A stretch of 64,000 nt of DNA from Darksidea phi (lineage: Eukaryota > Ascomycota > Dothideomycetes > Pleosporales > Lentitheciaceae). Every line of letters begins with the position of its first letter. Position 1 is the first letter of the stretch. Positions 43,079 through 53,955 of the stretch are shown here, one piece after another. Position numbers and translations under genes: made by a program. Under the pieces are notes generated by a model that saw nothing but the letters and a program-made list of their open reading frames with translations, made no database searches and was not told the origin of the DNA. Location: positions 3,395-67,394 of the forward strand of contig JASJFT010000173.1 in assembly GCA_030770425.1 (NCBI GenBank), written 5' to 3'.

Positions 43079-44760
43079 CTACATATTGCCATGACCTCCG
43101 CCTGGCAACTCATGCATCCCTATTCCGATCGTCAGTCTCTATCCCACGACACAAACAGCAGATCAACTCACAGCCATCAATATCCTCATCGACAATGACG
43201 GGAACGTTACATTCGTTTTTCACCTTCGGGACCTGTTCTGTAAGCAGCGAGCAGTTGCGGAGGTAGCAGCCGCTATCCATGGATTTCTGGAGCGAGTTGC
43301 CTTCCCACCCGAAAACGTAATCGCCATGTTGGCCAAAACCAGTTCTTCGGGTTCTGTTAGTTATCTTTCCGAGTAGCGTATCTGGAGTAGAGTTGCTTAC
43401 GTGTCTCCGGTTGAAAGAACAAAGGGCTGGCTTCCGTCTTCTGGCCACAGTTCCGGGTCGTTAAAGGGCGTGGTATCCCACATCACCTACTCATTCGCAT
43501 AAGCCCTTCACACGAGTTACTAATTCGATCATCTTGGACGTACCTCTAACATTACTTGCGGGATCTTGACTGGATGACTAGCGGGACACGTGCCGTTCAC
43601 GATGGGAAATTGGGTCGGTCCGCTGACTGGATGGGCGACGTGAGAGCGATGGTCCGGGCTATCGAGGTTCTGTCCATCCCAGCATCTGCTGTGCCGTCAG
43701 CCTAACATTCGTCTCGATAATCGTGGTTGATCGCTGATCTTAGTCGCCCTCAATAAACGACATTCGGCACGAGAACGGCTTACAGTGGGAAAATAATATT
43801 AGACCGAATACCCCCAGCACATGCCTGCTTAGGCAGGTAGTCCGTATCATACTTCGGATCAAGACATGGCGAATACATGCTACCTCCGAAGTTCTTTTGC
43901 GTGAAGCAGCGGTAGCACTGCTGCATGTTCTTTCCCAAGTTCTCGGACGTGCGTCTCATTGCATCGCCGGTGAGCATGCGGAAGCCCTTCATAAAATCCC
44001 TAGCTTTAGTAAAAGCATGACGAAGCTATCATGGGGCAAACATACCGGCTTGAAAGCAGTCGTCACGTTAGGAGCCGGCGACGTGTAGTATACGGTCAAC
44101 CCCGCGTTGTCATCGTCGTTGAACTGATTTGCTATCTGCGGGACGCGCTTGTACGTACCATTGCGGGCTTTGAAGTAAAGGTTTGCTGTCCAGTAGTTCG
44201 ATTTGTCTTCGCCGAAGCTAAGGTAGAGATACGATTAGCAAGTATCTCGAAATAATATTCATGCTCCGGGTTGCGTACTGGCATGTGGTACAGGACGCTT
44301 CCTTTGAGATATCCGTATATGGCATCGAGGCATTGAAGCTATTTCCGCCTACGATCTGGTGGTTGTGTGTAGATGGGGACATTCCTGGGTTCACAAGGCT
44401 AATATCGTCAGTATGTCTATCTGCATCTATCCAGGGTTATGGGTCATTCGGTGGACGCACGGATCGAGACGCTCGATGACGACCTGCACGGTTAGCTGCG
44501 GATCTCATCATAACTCGAAAGGTGCAAGTTGCGTCGCGATCGCGAGACAGCGGGGCTTCTCACGTAAGGCAACTTCGTGCTCTGACATCGCGACACAGCA
44601 GCACACTGAGACTACTCACCTGAGAGCAGCCAAATCGCAACATCGACACTGTACTTCTCCGCCCTCCGCCTCTGAGCATCGGCCCGTCGAGTTCAATTCC
44701 TCTTTGCGCGAACACATCACCAAGTAATATCGAGATCACAAAAGAGCTGGACCAAAACAT
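43079..44760 (-). CDS. secreted DUF1996 protein
   Basis: 369 residues in nine exons: 44620-44760, 44461-44483, 44279-44398, 44046-44217, 43784-43986, 43544-43685, 43401-43486, 43172-43353 and 43079-43119. Exon lengths total 1110 bp and every junction is in phase. Signal peptide MFWSSSFVISILLGDVFAQR, then the DUF1996 core: MLRFGCSQVVIERLDPLVNP, HNHQIVGGNSFN, EDKSNYWTANLYFKARNGTY, AFKPGFRMLTGDA, ACAGGIRSNIIFPLCWDGQN, DHRSHVAHP, GFGQHGDYVFGWEG and DEDIDGW. DUF1996 proteins are secreted fungal proteins of unknown biochemical role, with conserved His and Cys residues. The 23-bp exon 2 encodes part of VVIERLDP and would be skipped by most gene callers. Confidence 0.88.
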
Positions 44761-45076
44761 GCTTGGGTAAAATATAGTATGAAGAGGAAAGGCGATTGTG
44801 GGGGTTCTAAGAATTGAATGGCAAACGCAAATATAGATGGGATGGGGGTGCGCGCAAAGGATGTTATTCGAAGCCGGGTTAACGCTCATGGGCCATGGGG
44901 CTACGTATTTGGTCTATATTCCGTTGATTGAGTTTCGACGCATTCACGTGTATTTACCATATGAGAGATAGGCAGTTTCGGCCAATGGGAGCCGCGAACG
45001 CAGACCCGGCCAGTACTGCTAATCAACTAGACGAGGTGAAGCTTCGGCAAATAGTGAGCAACACGAATTCGCCCCG
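44761..45076. other. upstream region of the DUF1996 gene
   Basis: Contains the probable promoter of the DUF1996 gene, with an A/T-rich CTATATTTG element about 70 bp upstream of its ATG on the minus strand. Nothing else is seen. Confidence 0.4.
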
Positions 45077-45528
45077 CTACCCCTTTCGCATCTGCAGCGG
45101 CAGTAAGTGGTGTTTGAATCCGGCTTGTTGAGGAAACCGGGTCGTCAAGCGTGGTGCGCGAGTAGTGGTGCGCAAAATGCCGACGTTTAGCAGTGAGCAT
45201 GCATAGCAAGCGTAAAGTAGTACGAAGCCCTGTCCGAGCATCGCGACTTCCTCCTCACCCCACCAACGAAGGGGTATATCTAGCTCTAGCCATTCTACAT
45301 CAAAGACACCAAAGGCAAACCTGTTGAAGCCCGCGAAAACGCACAACAATAGCCCCCAAACTCTCCAGGTGGTAGGAGATGCAGGATTGAAATCGCGATA
45401 CGATCGAAACTGAAGGTGGTGTGACGAAGCCAGACCTGCCCACTCTAAGTCGATGGAGAAACTGTAGAGGGTAGAAGAGTCCGTGGAAGTCGATGCAGCA
45501 CATCTTAGAAAAGAGAATGCCTTCTCTT
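45077..45528 (-). pseudogene. membrane-protein-like open frame without a start
   Basis: An open minus-strand frame of about 150 codons with hydrophobic, Trp/Phe-rich content: LYSFSIDLEWAGLASSHHLQ, WRVWGLLLCVFAGFNRFAFG, LDIPLRWWGEEEVAMLGQGF and VLLYACYACSLLNVGI. No ATG opens the frame and a TAA precedes it, so it is either an internal exon of an unrecognised gene or a remnant. Composition and length argue against chance. Family not recognised. Confidence 0.35.
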
Positions 45529-45780
45529 AAATTCCCTGATCCCGCTCTGGTCGCGAGGGCTAGCCGGTCGTTGAAGGGTACTAGTAGCGAGTTATCTTAG
45601 TCTTTACGTCATCAAGACGTAAACATCCATGTACTCTACAATTCTATAATGTCCTCGTAGCGCAGTTCCATGGCTTCAATCCTCTGTATCTTCAAACCGA
45701 AAGGTAAAGCCTATATGTCCTACCGACTGACTAAATGACAGAACTCTTTAGTAGCAAGAAAATATCACAATCTCCCTAAG

Positions 45781-46710
45781 CTACACGAGCCGCAAGTCCT
45801 TCCACTCCGGCTGTGCATCGCCACATTTGAAATACTCACCAAACTTTATCCCATGCACATATGCTGAAGAATCTAATCAGCTCCGAGCCACTAGTTACGG
45901 CCACATCAGGATCGCGGAACTCATGAAGATAGTCGACGTATAGCTCTGGTTTCCGTCTCGTTTGACTTGCTCCATTTGGAACTCTCCTTGTTCGTCAATC
46001 CCTACAATTTTCCAGTCAGGTCCTCTCATTTCCCATTCAACCAAGTCCTCTATTACCTGTTTGGGGCCCGTTTGTCTCAAAAAGTGTACCATCCAGTATA
46101 GCTTTTCCCAGTCAAAGGTGTAGCCAACCTCAAAAGTCACTTCCGGCGCAAGAGCCAGCTCTTGAACAACCCAAGCTCGCCGAAACCAGGCGCGGTGTGG
46201 TAACGCCCAGACGCAGACCCAAGACCAAGAGTATGGACCAGGCAACCCCAGTGTTTCGCTCTTCCCACGTGAATCCATGGAAGTCATTTCGGGGAGCGCC
46301 TCCACGTTGCTATTACTTAATTGTTGCATAATATTGATCACCTTCAGCGAAAACGCATCTTCAGCACCCAGCCACACTGTAACCCTCTCACATTGACGAT
46401 AGATCCTCCCCATCATCCCCACCTGGGTATTCTTCTCTTCGTCATTTGCCTGATTGATACAAACGCGTCAATCTAAAGTCGATTCGGAGCTTTAATCTCC
46501 TTGCTTTGCTTGGCTCGGTTTCTTCTGTGCTTTCGCACCTACTTTCAGCTTCCGTGATTAGATCTCGACGCCACTGCCGAAGATAGCGAAACAAATGTTG
46601 CCCTATGTGAAAGAGACGGCCGTTGCAGAGAATTGGGATTTTGGCGTTCGCACTGGCCGCCTATAGCGGTTGTGATGAATTGGAAGGTGTGTAGGTGGCG
46701 GCATAGCTGA
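45781..46710 (-). pseudogene. HET-domain (heterokaryon incompatibility) pseudogene
   Basis: HET-domain landmarks appear in order on the minus strand but in different frames: ISYAATYTP near 46700, ILCNGRLFHIGQHLFRYLRQ with WRRDL, RVCINQANDEEKNTQVG, MGRIYRQCERVTVWLGAEDA, then HRAWFRRAWVVQELALAPEV and, after a stop, a typical end YVHGIKFGEYF...GDAQPEWKDLRLV before TAG 45781. A stop interrupts the N-terminal part (QPL-stop), and a short deletion spoils the WIDxVCINQ segment (reads LD-stop-RVCINQ). The usual long middle region after the domain is missing. HET proteins trigger cell death when unlike strains fuse; this copy is inactive. Confidence 0.75.
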
Positions 46711-47356
46711 TCTGACGTTCGGAAAAGCGATTCGGACATAATTACTGCAGAAAGACTGGAATTTTTTGCTCGCGACAGTATTTAGAGTCAAGTTCGTCGC
46801 AGAAGTGCTGAGGTGGGGATGCGTTGGGGTGATCGATACGCGTGCGCAAAGCCTCGTGCTGCATGGCGGTGCCGCGAAGCGGAGTCCGGTTAGTTCTACA
46901 TGATTCACCACATGCGCACCGTGCATGGCTTGTTCCTACATCCCTGTGTCTAGAACTACGCCGTGAGCAGGAAGACATCCCGGAAAACCCTGTTAAGATC
47001 GTAGCATGGGGGCGGTCAAGGATTCCTATTCCTGGAGCTTGGTATTTTGATTCGATAATATCACTTTCAGTAGTTTGTATTGCATCCGTCTTCCAAACTC
47101 CCGCCGTAAGTGACCTCGTGTATGGAATGCGTCACATATGCATAAAGGGCATGTCTAACGGTTGTGGTATGACATCTTAGCCTTACATTGGTACGTGATT
47201 GTTTTCCTATAGTGACGTCAAGTTGTCGCAGCCGTACCACAACCTCAAACTCGCGAACTACGAAGACAAAAACATCGACAAGCGCACCACAACACAAAAC
47301 CCTATACGGAGAAACTACACAGAGGCTAGAGCAACTTCGTTAACTCCATCAACAAA
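46711..47356. other. intergenic
   Basis: Between the HET remnant and a plus-strand gene; the last 150 bp include an A/C-rich leader (aacacaaaaccc-type) before the ATG at 47357. No other feature. Confidence 0.5.
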
Positions 47357-47943
47357 ATGCCACAATACCACTCGCCAACAGGCAGCTACGCCTATCCGGA
47401 CGCGAAGTCAACATATCCAACCTTCCCCAAAGTCAGCTTCGGTCAAGCGGTCGCGATTGGCATAGGAGCCGGCGCTCTCGGCGCCCTCATGTAAGCTCCT
47501 CCCCACACTCGCTCACCTACACATTACTAACAGATTTCAGCATGACCGGCACGAACAAGATCGAGCAGCTCTTCACCCATCGCCCCAACTCCTACGTCCC
47601 CGCTCGCACAATATCCAACCACCTCGGCGTCACCGCAGACTTCTACTCCCGCCACTTCGACCTGCTCAATCAGGTGCACCACTACGGCATGGGCATGCTC
47701 GCAGGGCCTGTTCGAGCTGTCATGTCGTACTATGGAGTCATCGGCCCTGTGGCGACTTTCTTGCATACGGGCCTGCGCATCATGATGGACCAGACTATGG
47801 AGAACACCGCGGGTGTGAGTGCGCTGCCGTGGACATGGCCGATTAATGAACAGGTTGTTGATTTGGTGCATAAGGGGGTTTATGGGATTGTTGTGGGCTA
47901 TGTCTGTGACCGCGTTGTTAGAGGGGTGGACTGGTTCAACTAG
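47357..47943 (+). CDS. small conserved membrane-associated protein, unknown function
   Basis: 178 residues in two exons: 47357-47490 and 47541-47943. Start MPQYHSPTGSYAYPDAKSTY; a hydrophobic segment VSFGQAVAIGIGAGALGALI spans the intron. The rest is His/Tyr-rich with short amphipathic or hydrophobic stretches (FYSRHFDLLNQVHHYGMGML, YGVIGPVATFLHTGLRIMMD, VYGIVVGYVCDRVV). The end DRVVRGVDWFN is polar. No signal peptide. The family is not recognised; an organelle-membrane protein is possible. Confidence 0.7.
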
Positions 47944-49183
47944 CAGAGGTCTCGACCATATGCTCCTGATTGCATGGGCTGCAGCGATCATGCGCTGGAC
48001 GAATCATGTCTCGAAGATTGTTTGAGTCATCCTATATTGCAGGAACGGCAAAGAGTTGCTATTCCATAATGTACTCCCTGAACTCAACACTGAATTGCGC
48101 CGTGAACCTCCTTCAGCCCAACGTATCCCTGTCGCGAATTGACCGCTTCGGTGCTCCAATTCATCCCACTGCATATGCTCACCCATGTCTACCCTAACAT
48201 ACCGTCATTCCTGGTGGTTCGTTTTATCGCATCTCACTCTGCCGTATATCCTGCTAATTGCTTCATTTTCCTTTGTACGAATGCTTCGAGCTCCGGCTTT
48301 GGGGCAAGGGCAAGATTATTGATAACTGGGTGAATCTCACAGATAGCTTTCTACACTTGGTTATCAGAAGCCGTGAAACATTCAAAATTCAAATTCGTGG
48401 AACCAGAATCTGCCATCCCTTAGAAATTTTCTGCATCAGGCTGGAAAGCCTCTCGTTGCGTGTAAGCCACGTTGGAATCGTGGTTATTTTGCTCTCCTCG
48501 CGTTCTAGCTCGTCGAGAAAAAGGCCCAGGCAAGCCTTGTATCGTTGAAATCCTGAGCCATTGGGCGTTGTCTACAAGATTGTATTGTTGATTAGAAGCC
48601 ATCGCGGCGCCGGGCTAAACATTTGGTACGAACTCGACGACACGCCTAGTTTCTCAATAAGCTAGCGGTCCTTGCGCTTCGGTATGGCGACGTCAGTGCC
48701 CAATCCTACATAATTGTCGGTGTTGTCACCGAACTCGTTGGGGAGGAGCCAGGACCCCTTCACTCACCTCACTCAGCAAAATAAGTGTAGTATATATATT
48801 ACTTTACACGCGCACTCTTTCAATCTTGGAAACCCTCCTTGCATCATAGGGATAGCCGTTACATACGTGTGCGGGCTATATGGGCTAGTGGAACGGAATC
48901 CTGACGCAGGACCGTTAGTGGGCTGTTAAACGGGGTCTTCTATAACGAAAGTTGCGGAGACTCTGCCACTAGATATCGCCAGGTATTGAGGTGCCCCAAA
49001 AGGGAGCGCTCTATCAGGTCGGAACAGCAGATGCGGGGGGTGGGGAGTGGCGGAGAAAAGGTAAGGGTTCGAGTATAGCCTCGGGCTATATTTTTGCTCT
49101 TTTTCTTGCTTTAATTATATATATATATATATATATATTTTGGGTGTTGTTGCCTAGGGCAACCTTTTTTTGTTGCATTTTGT
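47944..49183. other. convergent intergenic stretch
   Basis: 1.2 kb between a plus gene and a minus-strand remnant. It holds an AT dinucleotide tract (listed separately) and no recognised genes. Confidence 0.5.
49116..49138. repeat. AT dinucleotide microsatellite
   Basis: An uninterrupted 23-bp TA/AT run, just downstream of the NmrA-like fragment. Confidence 0.95.
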
Positions 49184-49454
49184 TTAGACACGCCTGACGG
49201 ATTGGTCCCGTGGGGCGCTGATGCTCATCGTGACGATGAATACGTCTTGGCCTGTAGGTGCTTCGATGAGAGTATTGGGGTTGTCGTAGTCGACGGTGGA
49301 TACGTGCACACCGGGCGGCAGCGTTGAGCTGCTGCCGGCGAGAGAGAGCGGTGATGTCGAACCTGCCCTTTCTAAGAGGGGCGGGAACGATGAACTTGCT
49401 TGGTTGGCCTGTTGCGCCTACGATTGCGATGTCTTTGACGTGGTTGTGGGCCAT
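49184..49454 (-). pseudogene. truncated NmrA-like NAD(P)-binding protein
   Basis: Start MAHNHVKDIAIVGATGQPSK, with the Rossmann GATG motif and the family's LRKGRFDITALSRR. A frameshift near 49340 moves the rest into another frame (SSSTLPPGVHVSTVDYDNPN, GQDVFIVTMSISAPRDQSV), and the sequence then stops at TAA 49184, about 90 residues into a family that is normally about 300 long. The two-thirds carrying the substrate site are gone, so the locus is dead. Confidence 0.75.
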
Positions 49455-50195
49455 TGTGAGGAGTGGATTGGGCAAAGGAGCTGAGCGTTGTGAGACTGAA
49501 GAAGTTGGATTATGCCTTTGAGGTTCATTTGCTCACGATTTAAACGCTGCATCTGTTGTGTTCATTTATAATCCGATATCATTACCTAGAGCTCATCTCC
49601 AACTCTGGCCCAAATCCACGCATACGCCTATCGCCGTGGCTGGCAAAACCACTGGAGTTAAAGATTCGCAAGGGCTTTGCTCGCCAATCCATTGTATTAA
49701 CGGGGTGCTTCCTGCATAGGGCAATGGCTACCTTGCAGCGTCCATAATGTCAAGGCTATGCCAGCGCTATACGCCTTGCTTACATTAAACGAACACTCGG
49801 GCAGAATGGAGGCTGAACACCGACGGTGCCCGTCAGCATTTGTGAAGCGTGTTCCAGATTTCCTTGCGTGAGCATTCGGAGTAACAGACGCCCCAAGAGT
49901 CATTTGTGCAGCATGATGAACCCGATCTAGAGTGAGACTTGAAAACAATTTCAACGCAGAAGATGGTGGCAGGCAGTGAATCACTAGGACGAGGATGAGC
50001 ATACGGTTCGTTGAGGATAGAAAGTGTGATGTAGATTGGACTCAATCGCCCCACTGGCTTCAGATGCGAGACGAAGAAAGAATCTTACCCGTGGTCAGTC
50101 GTCACTCAACTCTTCACTTGACCGATGTCCAGCCTTGCTAAAATACCACGTGTAGTCTGGGAGCACTTGTCAGTGCGCGGGGTGTCGAGGAGGAG
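49455..50195. other. intergenic
   Basis: Upstream flank of the NmrA remnant and 3' flank of the DUF2293 gene; no feature recognised. Confidence 0.5.
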
Positions 50196-50750
50196 CTAGA
50201 TGCTACCTTGCGTCGCGCCCCAGTTCTTTAGAGTATTCTGCAGCTTCTTCTGGATAGCCTTGCGGGCATCATCTCTAGGCATCCCGATGCTCAGCAGCAC
50301 ATCGTAATGGGTATGAGAGTGTCGAACATGCGCGGTAACAGCGTACAGCACCTTTCGCGCCAGAGGGATTTGGCTAGTTCTGCCCACTCGCCCCGAGTGT
50401 TTCTTGAAGCCGTGCGTTAACACCTTCTCCCTATCTTCTTTTGGGATGTGCGGGAACTGCTTTTCGAGTTCGACGGCGGCGGTGCGGACCAGGGCGGCGT
50501 CGCGCTGTTCGGTTGCGAGGCGGCGGGCGGGGAGAGTTTCGTTGGCCTTCGTCTGAACGTGGTGGAAGATGGACTTGGGAACGCGGATCCCGAGCACTTT
50601 CTTGTGGTCTTTGACGACGTATACTGTTTTGCCTGCTTCCTGCGTCAAACGGCGGCAGTGTAATGTTTTGTACTTGATGCCCTTCTTGAGGAAGGCATAG
50701 CCTGGGGGCATAGGCGTGCTTGGGCGGACAGTGTTCTCACGAGGAGCCAT
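50196..50750 (-). CDS. DUF2293 domain protein
   Basis: 184 residues, one exon, start MAPRENTVRPSTPMPPGYAF at 50750. N-terminal basic segment (FLKKGIKYKTLHCRRLTQEA, VYVVKDHKKVLGIRVPKSIF), then the DUF2293 block: FPHIPKEDREKVLTHGFKKH, GRVGRTSQIPLARKVLYAVT, AHVRHSHTHYDVLLSIGMPR and DDARKAIQKKLQNTLKNWG. DUF2293 is a conserved fungal domain of unknown role; the charged, HGF/HSGRVGR-containing surface suggests nucleic-acid binding (inference). The chain ends soon after the domain, whereas many relatives continue; a donor-like GTAGCATC at the end leaves open a missed 3' exon. Confidence 0.82.
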   Translation of the reverse strand: MAPRENTVRPSTPMPPGYAFLKKGIKYKTLHCRRLTQEAGKTVYVVKDHKKVLGIRVPKSIFHHVQTKANETLPARRLATEQRDAALVRTAAVELEKQFPHIPKEDREKVLTHGFKKHSGRVGRTSQIPLARKVLYAVTAHVRHSHTHYDVLLSIGMPRDDARKAIQKKLQNTLKNWGATQGSI

Positions 50751-51387
50751 TCGGTGTGAGCGTCTCAATTCAGCGGCTTTTGGCCAAGGTCGGTTGTGTT
50801 ATGGGTCTCTGAATGCGGAGGGGAGGGTGGGGGTAAGGGTGAAATAAGGGGCGGACGCGTTGCGGGCCGTCCGTGTTAAGACAATGCTTTGTATTTAGCA
50901 TGGCGTTGCTTTGTTCACGTTCACCGGGGAACTACAAAGAGTATAAAGGAATGGGCGTGTCATGAACGGGATGTGATAGCCTTTGTTCGGCGCGTGGAAG
51001 ACCGCTGCCTTCAACGACAGCCGCTATTACGTCATCGAAGCGCTAACCCAGATTAACCATCTATCACGTGAGGACGCGTTCCTCAAATCGGAACGGCTTG
51101 GTCGTTTTCCTGAGGGCCCAGTTGATTGTTGTCACGTTTATACGCTGACGTTGATGATCTTACGCTTCATGGATGTTTTGTTTTGTTTATGACCACGAAG
51201 ATGTAGACACTGAGAGACTGTATGCTCCTATGCAGCATACACGTCTTAACCTCTGCCGTATACAACTAAGACCACGCCGCTCCGCTTAGCACTCTTCCAA
51301 GTGTCTGGCAGATTCACTGCAAGCGCCCAAAGGCTTCATTTGAGCCCCAACGCCGCTTGCGCCTCGCGGAGTGTGCGGCGCGTAAGC
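50751..51387. other. divergent intergenic region
   Basis: 637 bp between the starts of the DUF2293 and anoctamin genes; expected to hold both promoters. No specific motif assigned. Confidence 0.5.
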
Positions 51388-53838
51388 ATGGACCCACCGC
51401 CGCTTCAGCCGACCGAAACCCACGTAATCCCACATTCATCAAAGCTGAGCAGCCGACAACAGGCTTCCGCATTCCTTAAAGTGTCTCTGAAGCCGCCTTG
51501 GCCAAAAAGAGTGTTTCCTTTCGTCGTTCCGAGTTTGGAGATGCAGTTGCGGAGGGCAGATACCAGCCTCGTGGACGATGCCACTTCTGCCTACATCGCT
51601 TACCACGATAAATATGTTGTAGTCTATGACTTTGCTAACCTTGGTGAGTATATATTCCATAAAAGATTTTACCACGACTCACGCTATCCAGATGCTAAAG
51701 TCGCAATCGCCGAGTTCACAACGCTCCTGAATGACCTAGAGTCCACCGGTCTGCACACCGAGGTCCGTGCTGGATATGACGAGACACTCCTCGTCTTCGT
51801 GCAGGCACCCCGAGAATTGCTCGGGAACGCCGTTTATCACGCCCGGTATGTCCGAACTCGCAGCGATCGTCGGACAACTCTTGACTCTTACCAAGCGTTA
51901 AGGATTGGCTTTATGGTATAACGAAGCAACATCCCGGTGGCACAGCAAACACCATTGTCAAAGGCGCCTTCGAAGCCGAGGACCTACTATCTGCCTACCA
52001 TCTCGTCGTTTGGAGCAAAGAGCATGGTGGTGCAGGTATCACACCGCGGTTCGGCAAGTGGGAGAATGTCGTCTCAGTCTTCCCGCTCCACCATCCACGT
52101 GCCAATCGGGAGCTGCTGGTGCACTTGAGCAAACGCCTCTTCTTAAGCTCAAACGATTTGGACCAAATTCGTGATCTCTGGGGCACAAAAGTAGCCTTCT
52201 ATTTCGCCTTCATCCAGGCCTATTTCTTGTCATTGGCGTTCCCATGCGCGGCCGGTGTGTTGTCGTGGTTATTCCTCCCTAAGTACTCATTAACCTTCGC
52301 ACTAATTATTGGTATATGGTGCACAGTGTTTCTCGAGTACTGGAAGATTCGCGAAATTGATCTGTCTATTCGTTGGCAAGTTCAAGGTGTCAGCAAGCTC
52401 AAGCACAACCGCCCTCAATTTCAATACGAAAAAGAAGTCATCGACGCTGCTGGTCGAGTTCGACATTATTTTCCTAGATGGAAGCGGATCGTCAGACAGC
52501 TTTTAGTAGTACCGTTTCTGCTGGCCAGTACGGTGCTGTTGGTGGTTTTCATTGGCGCTATCTTCGCTGTTGAAGCTTTCATCGGCGAGGGCTATGATGG
52601 GCCGTACGACTACTACTTGGTATATCAGCCCACGTGTCTCTTTCCAGTGATACGGTCGCGCTAATCGGGAGCAGGAATATGTCCCTACCGTTGTTCTCGC
52701 TATTCTTTTACCCTTCATCAACAACTACCTTGAGCAGGTCGCCGCCAGTTTAACGGAATACGAGAACCATCGCACGCAAGATCACTATGAGATGTCTCGT
52801 ACCCAGAAGATCTTCGTGCTACAATCGATAACCAACTACCTACCCATCTTCCTCACAGCCTTCGTCTACGTCCCTTTCGGCAAAACCATCATACCTTTCC
52901 TACGAAATATCATCTTGTCCACCTTCGGCGTAAACCCAGACCCAAACTTTGCCTTCCGCATCGATCCTGACAAGCTCCGCAATGAAGTCATTGCTCTCAC
53001 CGTCACCGGCCAAGTCTCAAGCGCCATCGAGGAACTCGCCCTACCGTACTTCAAGACTGGCGTTAAAGAGTGGTGGCGAACCTACCGCACAAGCCACACG
53101 TTCACAGGTGGTATGACAGGAAGATGGCAAAAGGGTGACGATCCGGTCGAAGCGCGGTTCCTACGACGCGTGCGCAAGCAAGCTGCTCTCCCTAGCTACG
53201 ATGTCCATGAAGACATCTCTGAAATGGTACTTCAATTTGGATATCTCGCTCTCTTTAGCCCGGTTTGGCCTCTCATTCCCATCGGCTTCTTTATCAACAA
53301 TTGGTTTGAGTTGCGTGCCGATATTATCAAGATATGCATCGAGCATCAGCGCCCAGACCCCGTGCGTAACGACGGAATCGGACCGTGGGTTGCGAGTCTT
53401 GAGGCCTTGACTTGGTTGGGGAGTCTGACTAGCGCAGCCATCGTGCATTTGTTTGGAACGAACGATGTATGGGGCATAGGAAAATGGTGGGGTTTGCCCA
53501 TCACGGTGTTCGCATCGGAACATATATTTCTAGGCTTAAGAGCAGTGGTGAGGTGGGCATTGCAGACTATCGGATCGAAACATATCAGACAGGAACGAGC
53601 GGAACGGTATGCGGAGAGGAAGAAGTATTTGGAGGAGCTGGAGAAGAGCGCTGCTAGAAAGGGGCATTTAGATGTGGCTGAACGTGAGAGGAGAAAGAGC
53701 GTGAGAATGACGGCCGCTGACGTGTTCTGGACTCGGCAGGTGGAGGAGGGGGCGAGTCGAGCGGCTGGTGTAGGCTTGATCCGTGCGCTGAAAGGAACGG
53801 ATTGGGACGGAGATCCGAAAGCATCCAAAACGGACTAG
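51388..53838 (+). CDS. TMEM16/anoctamin family membrane protein
   Basis: 765 residues in four exons: 51388-51643, 51692-51845, 51896-52619 and 52675-53838. It belongs to the family that includes calcium-activated lipid scramblases and the yeast ER-plasma membrane tether Ist2. Cytosolic N-terminus with KDWLYGI and RELLVHLSKRL; then the membrane core: TKVAFYFAFIQAYFLSLAFP, LTFALIIGIWCTVFLEYWKI, REIDLSIRWQV, LLVVPFLLASTVLLVVFIGA, PTVVLAILLPFINNYLEQVA, NYLPIFLTAFVYVPFG and FGYLALFSPVWPLIPIGFFI, NNWFELRADIIKICIEHQRP. Acidic residues in NWFELRAD and in the preceding EDISEMV match the region that binds calcium in scramblases. Positively charged C-terminal helix (KKYLEELEKSAARKG). Whether it scrambles lipid is not decidable here. 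Confidence 0.92.
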
Positions 53839-53955
53839 CAGACGGACGAGTATGTGCAGGATAGTACATTTACATTCCCGCTATATGCACAACTACGTAA
53901 AGAATATATACATGGCCTCTCATACGTCCAATTAGACCGGGTCCAAGCTCCACGC

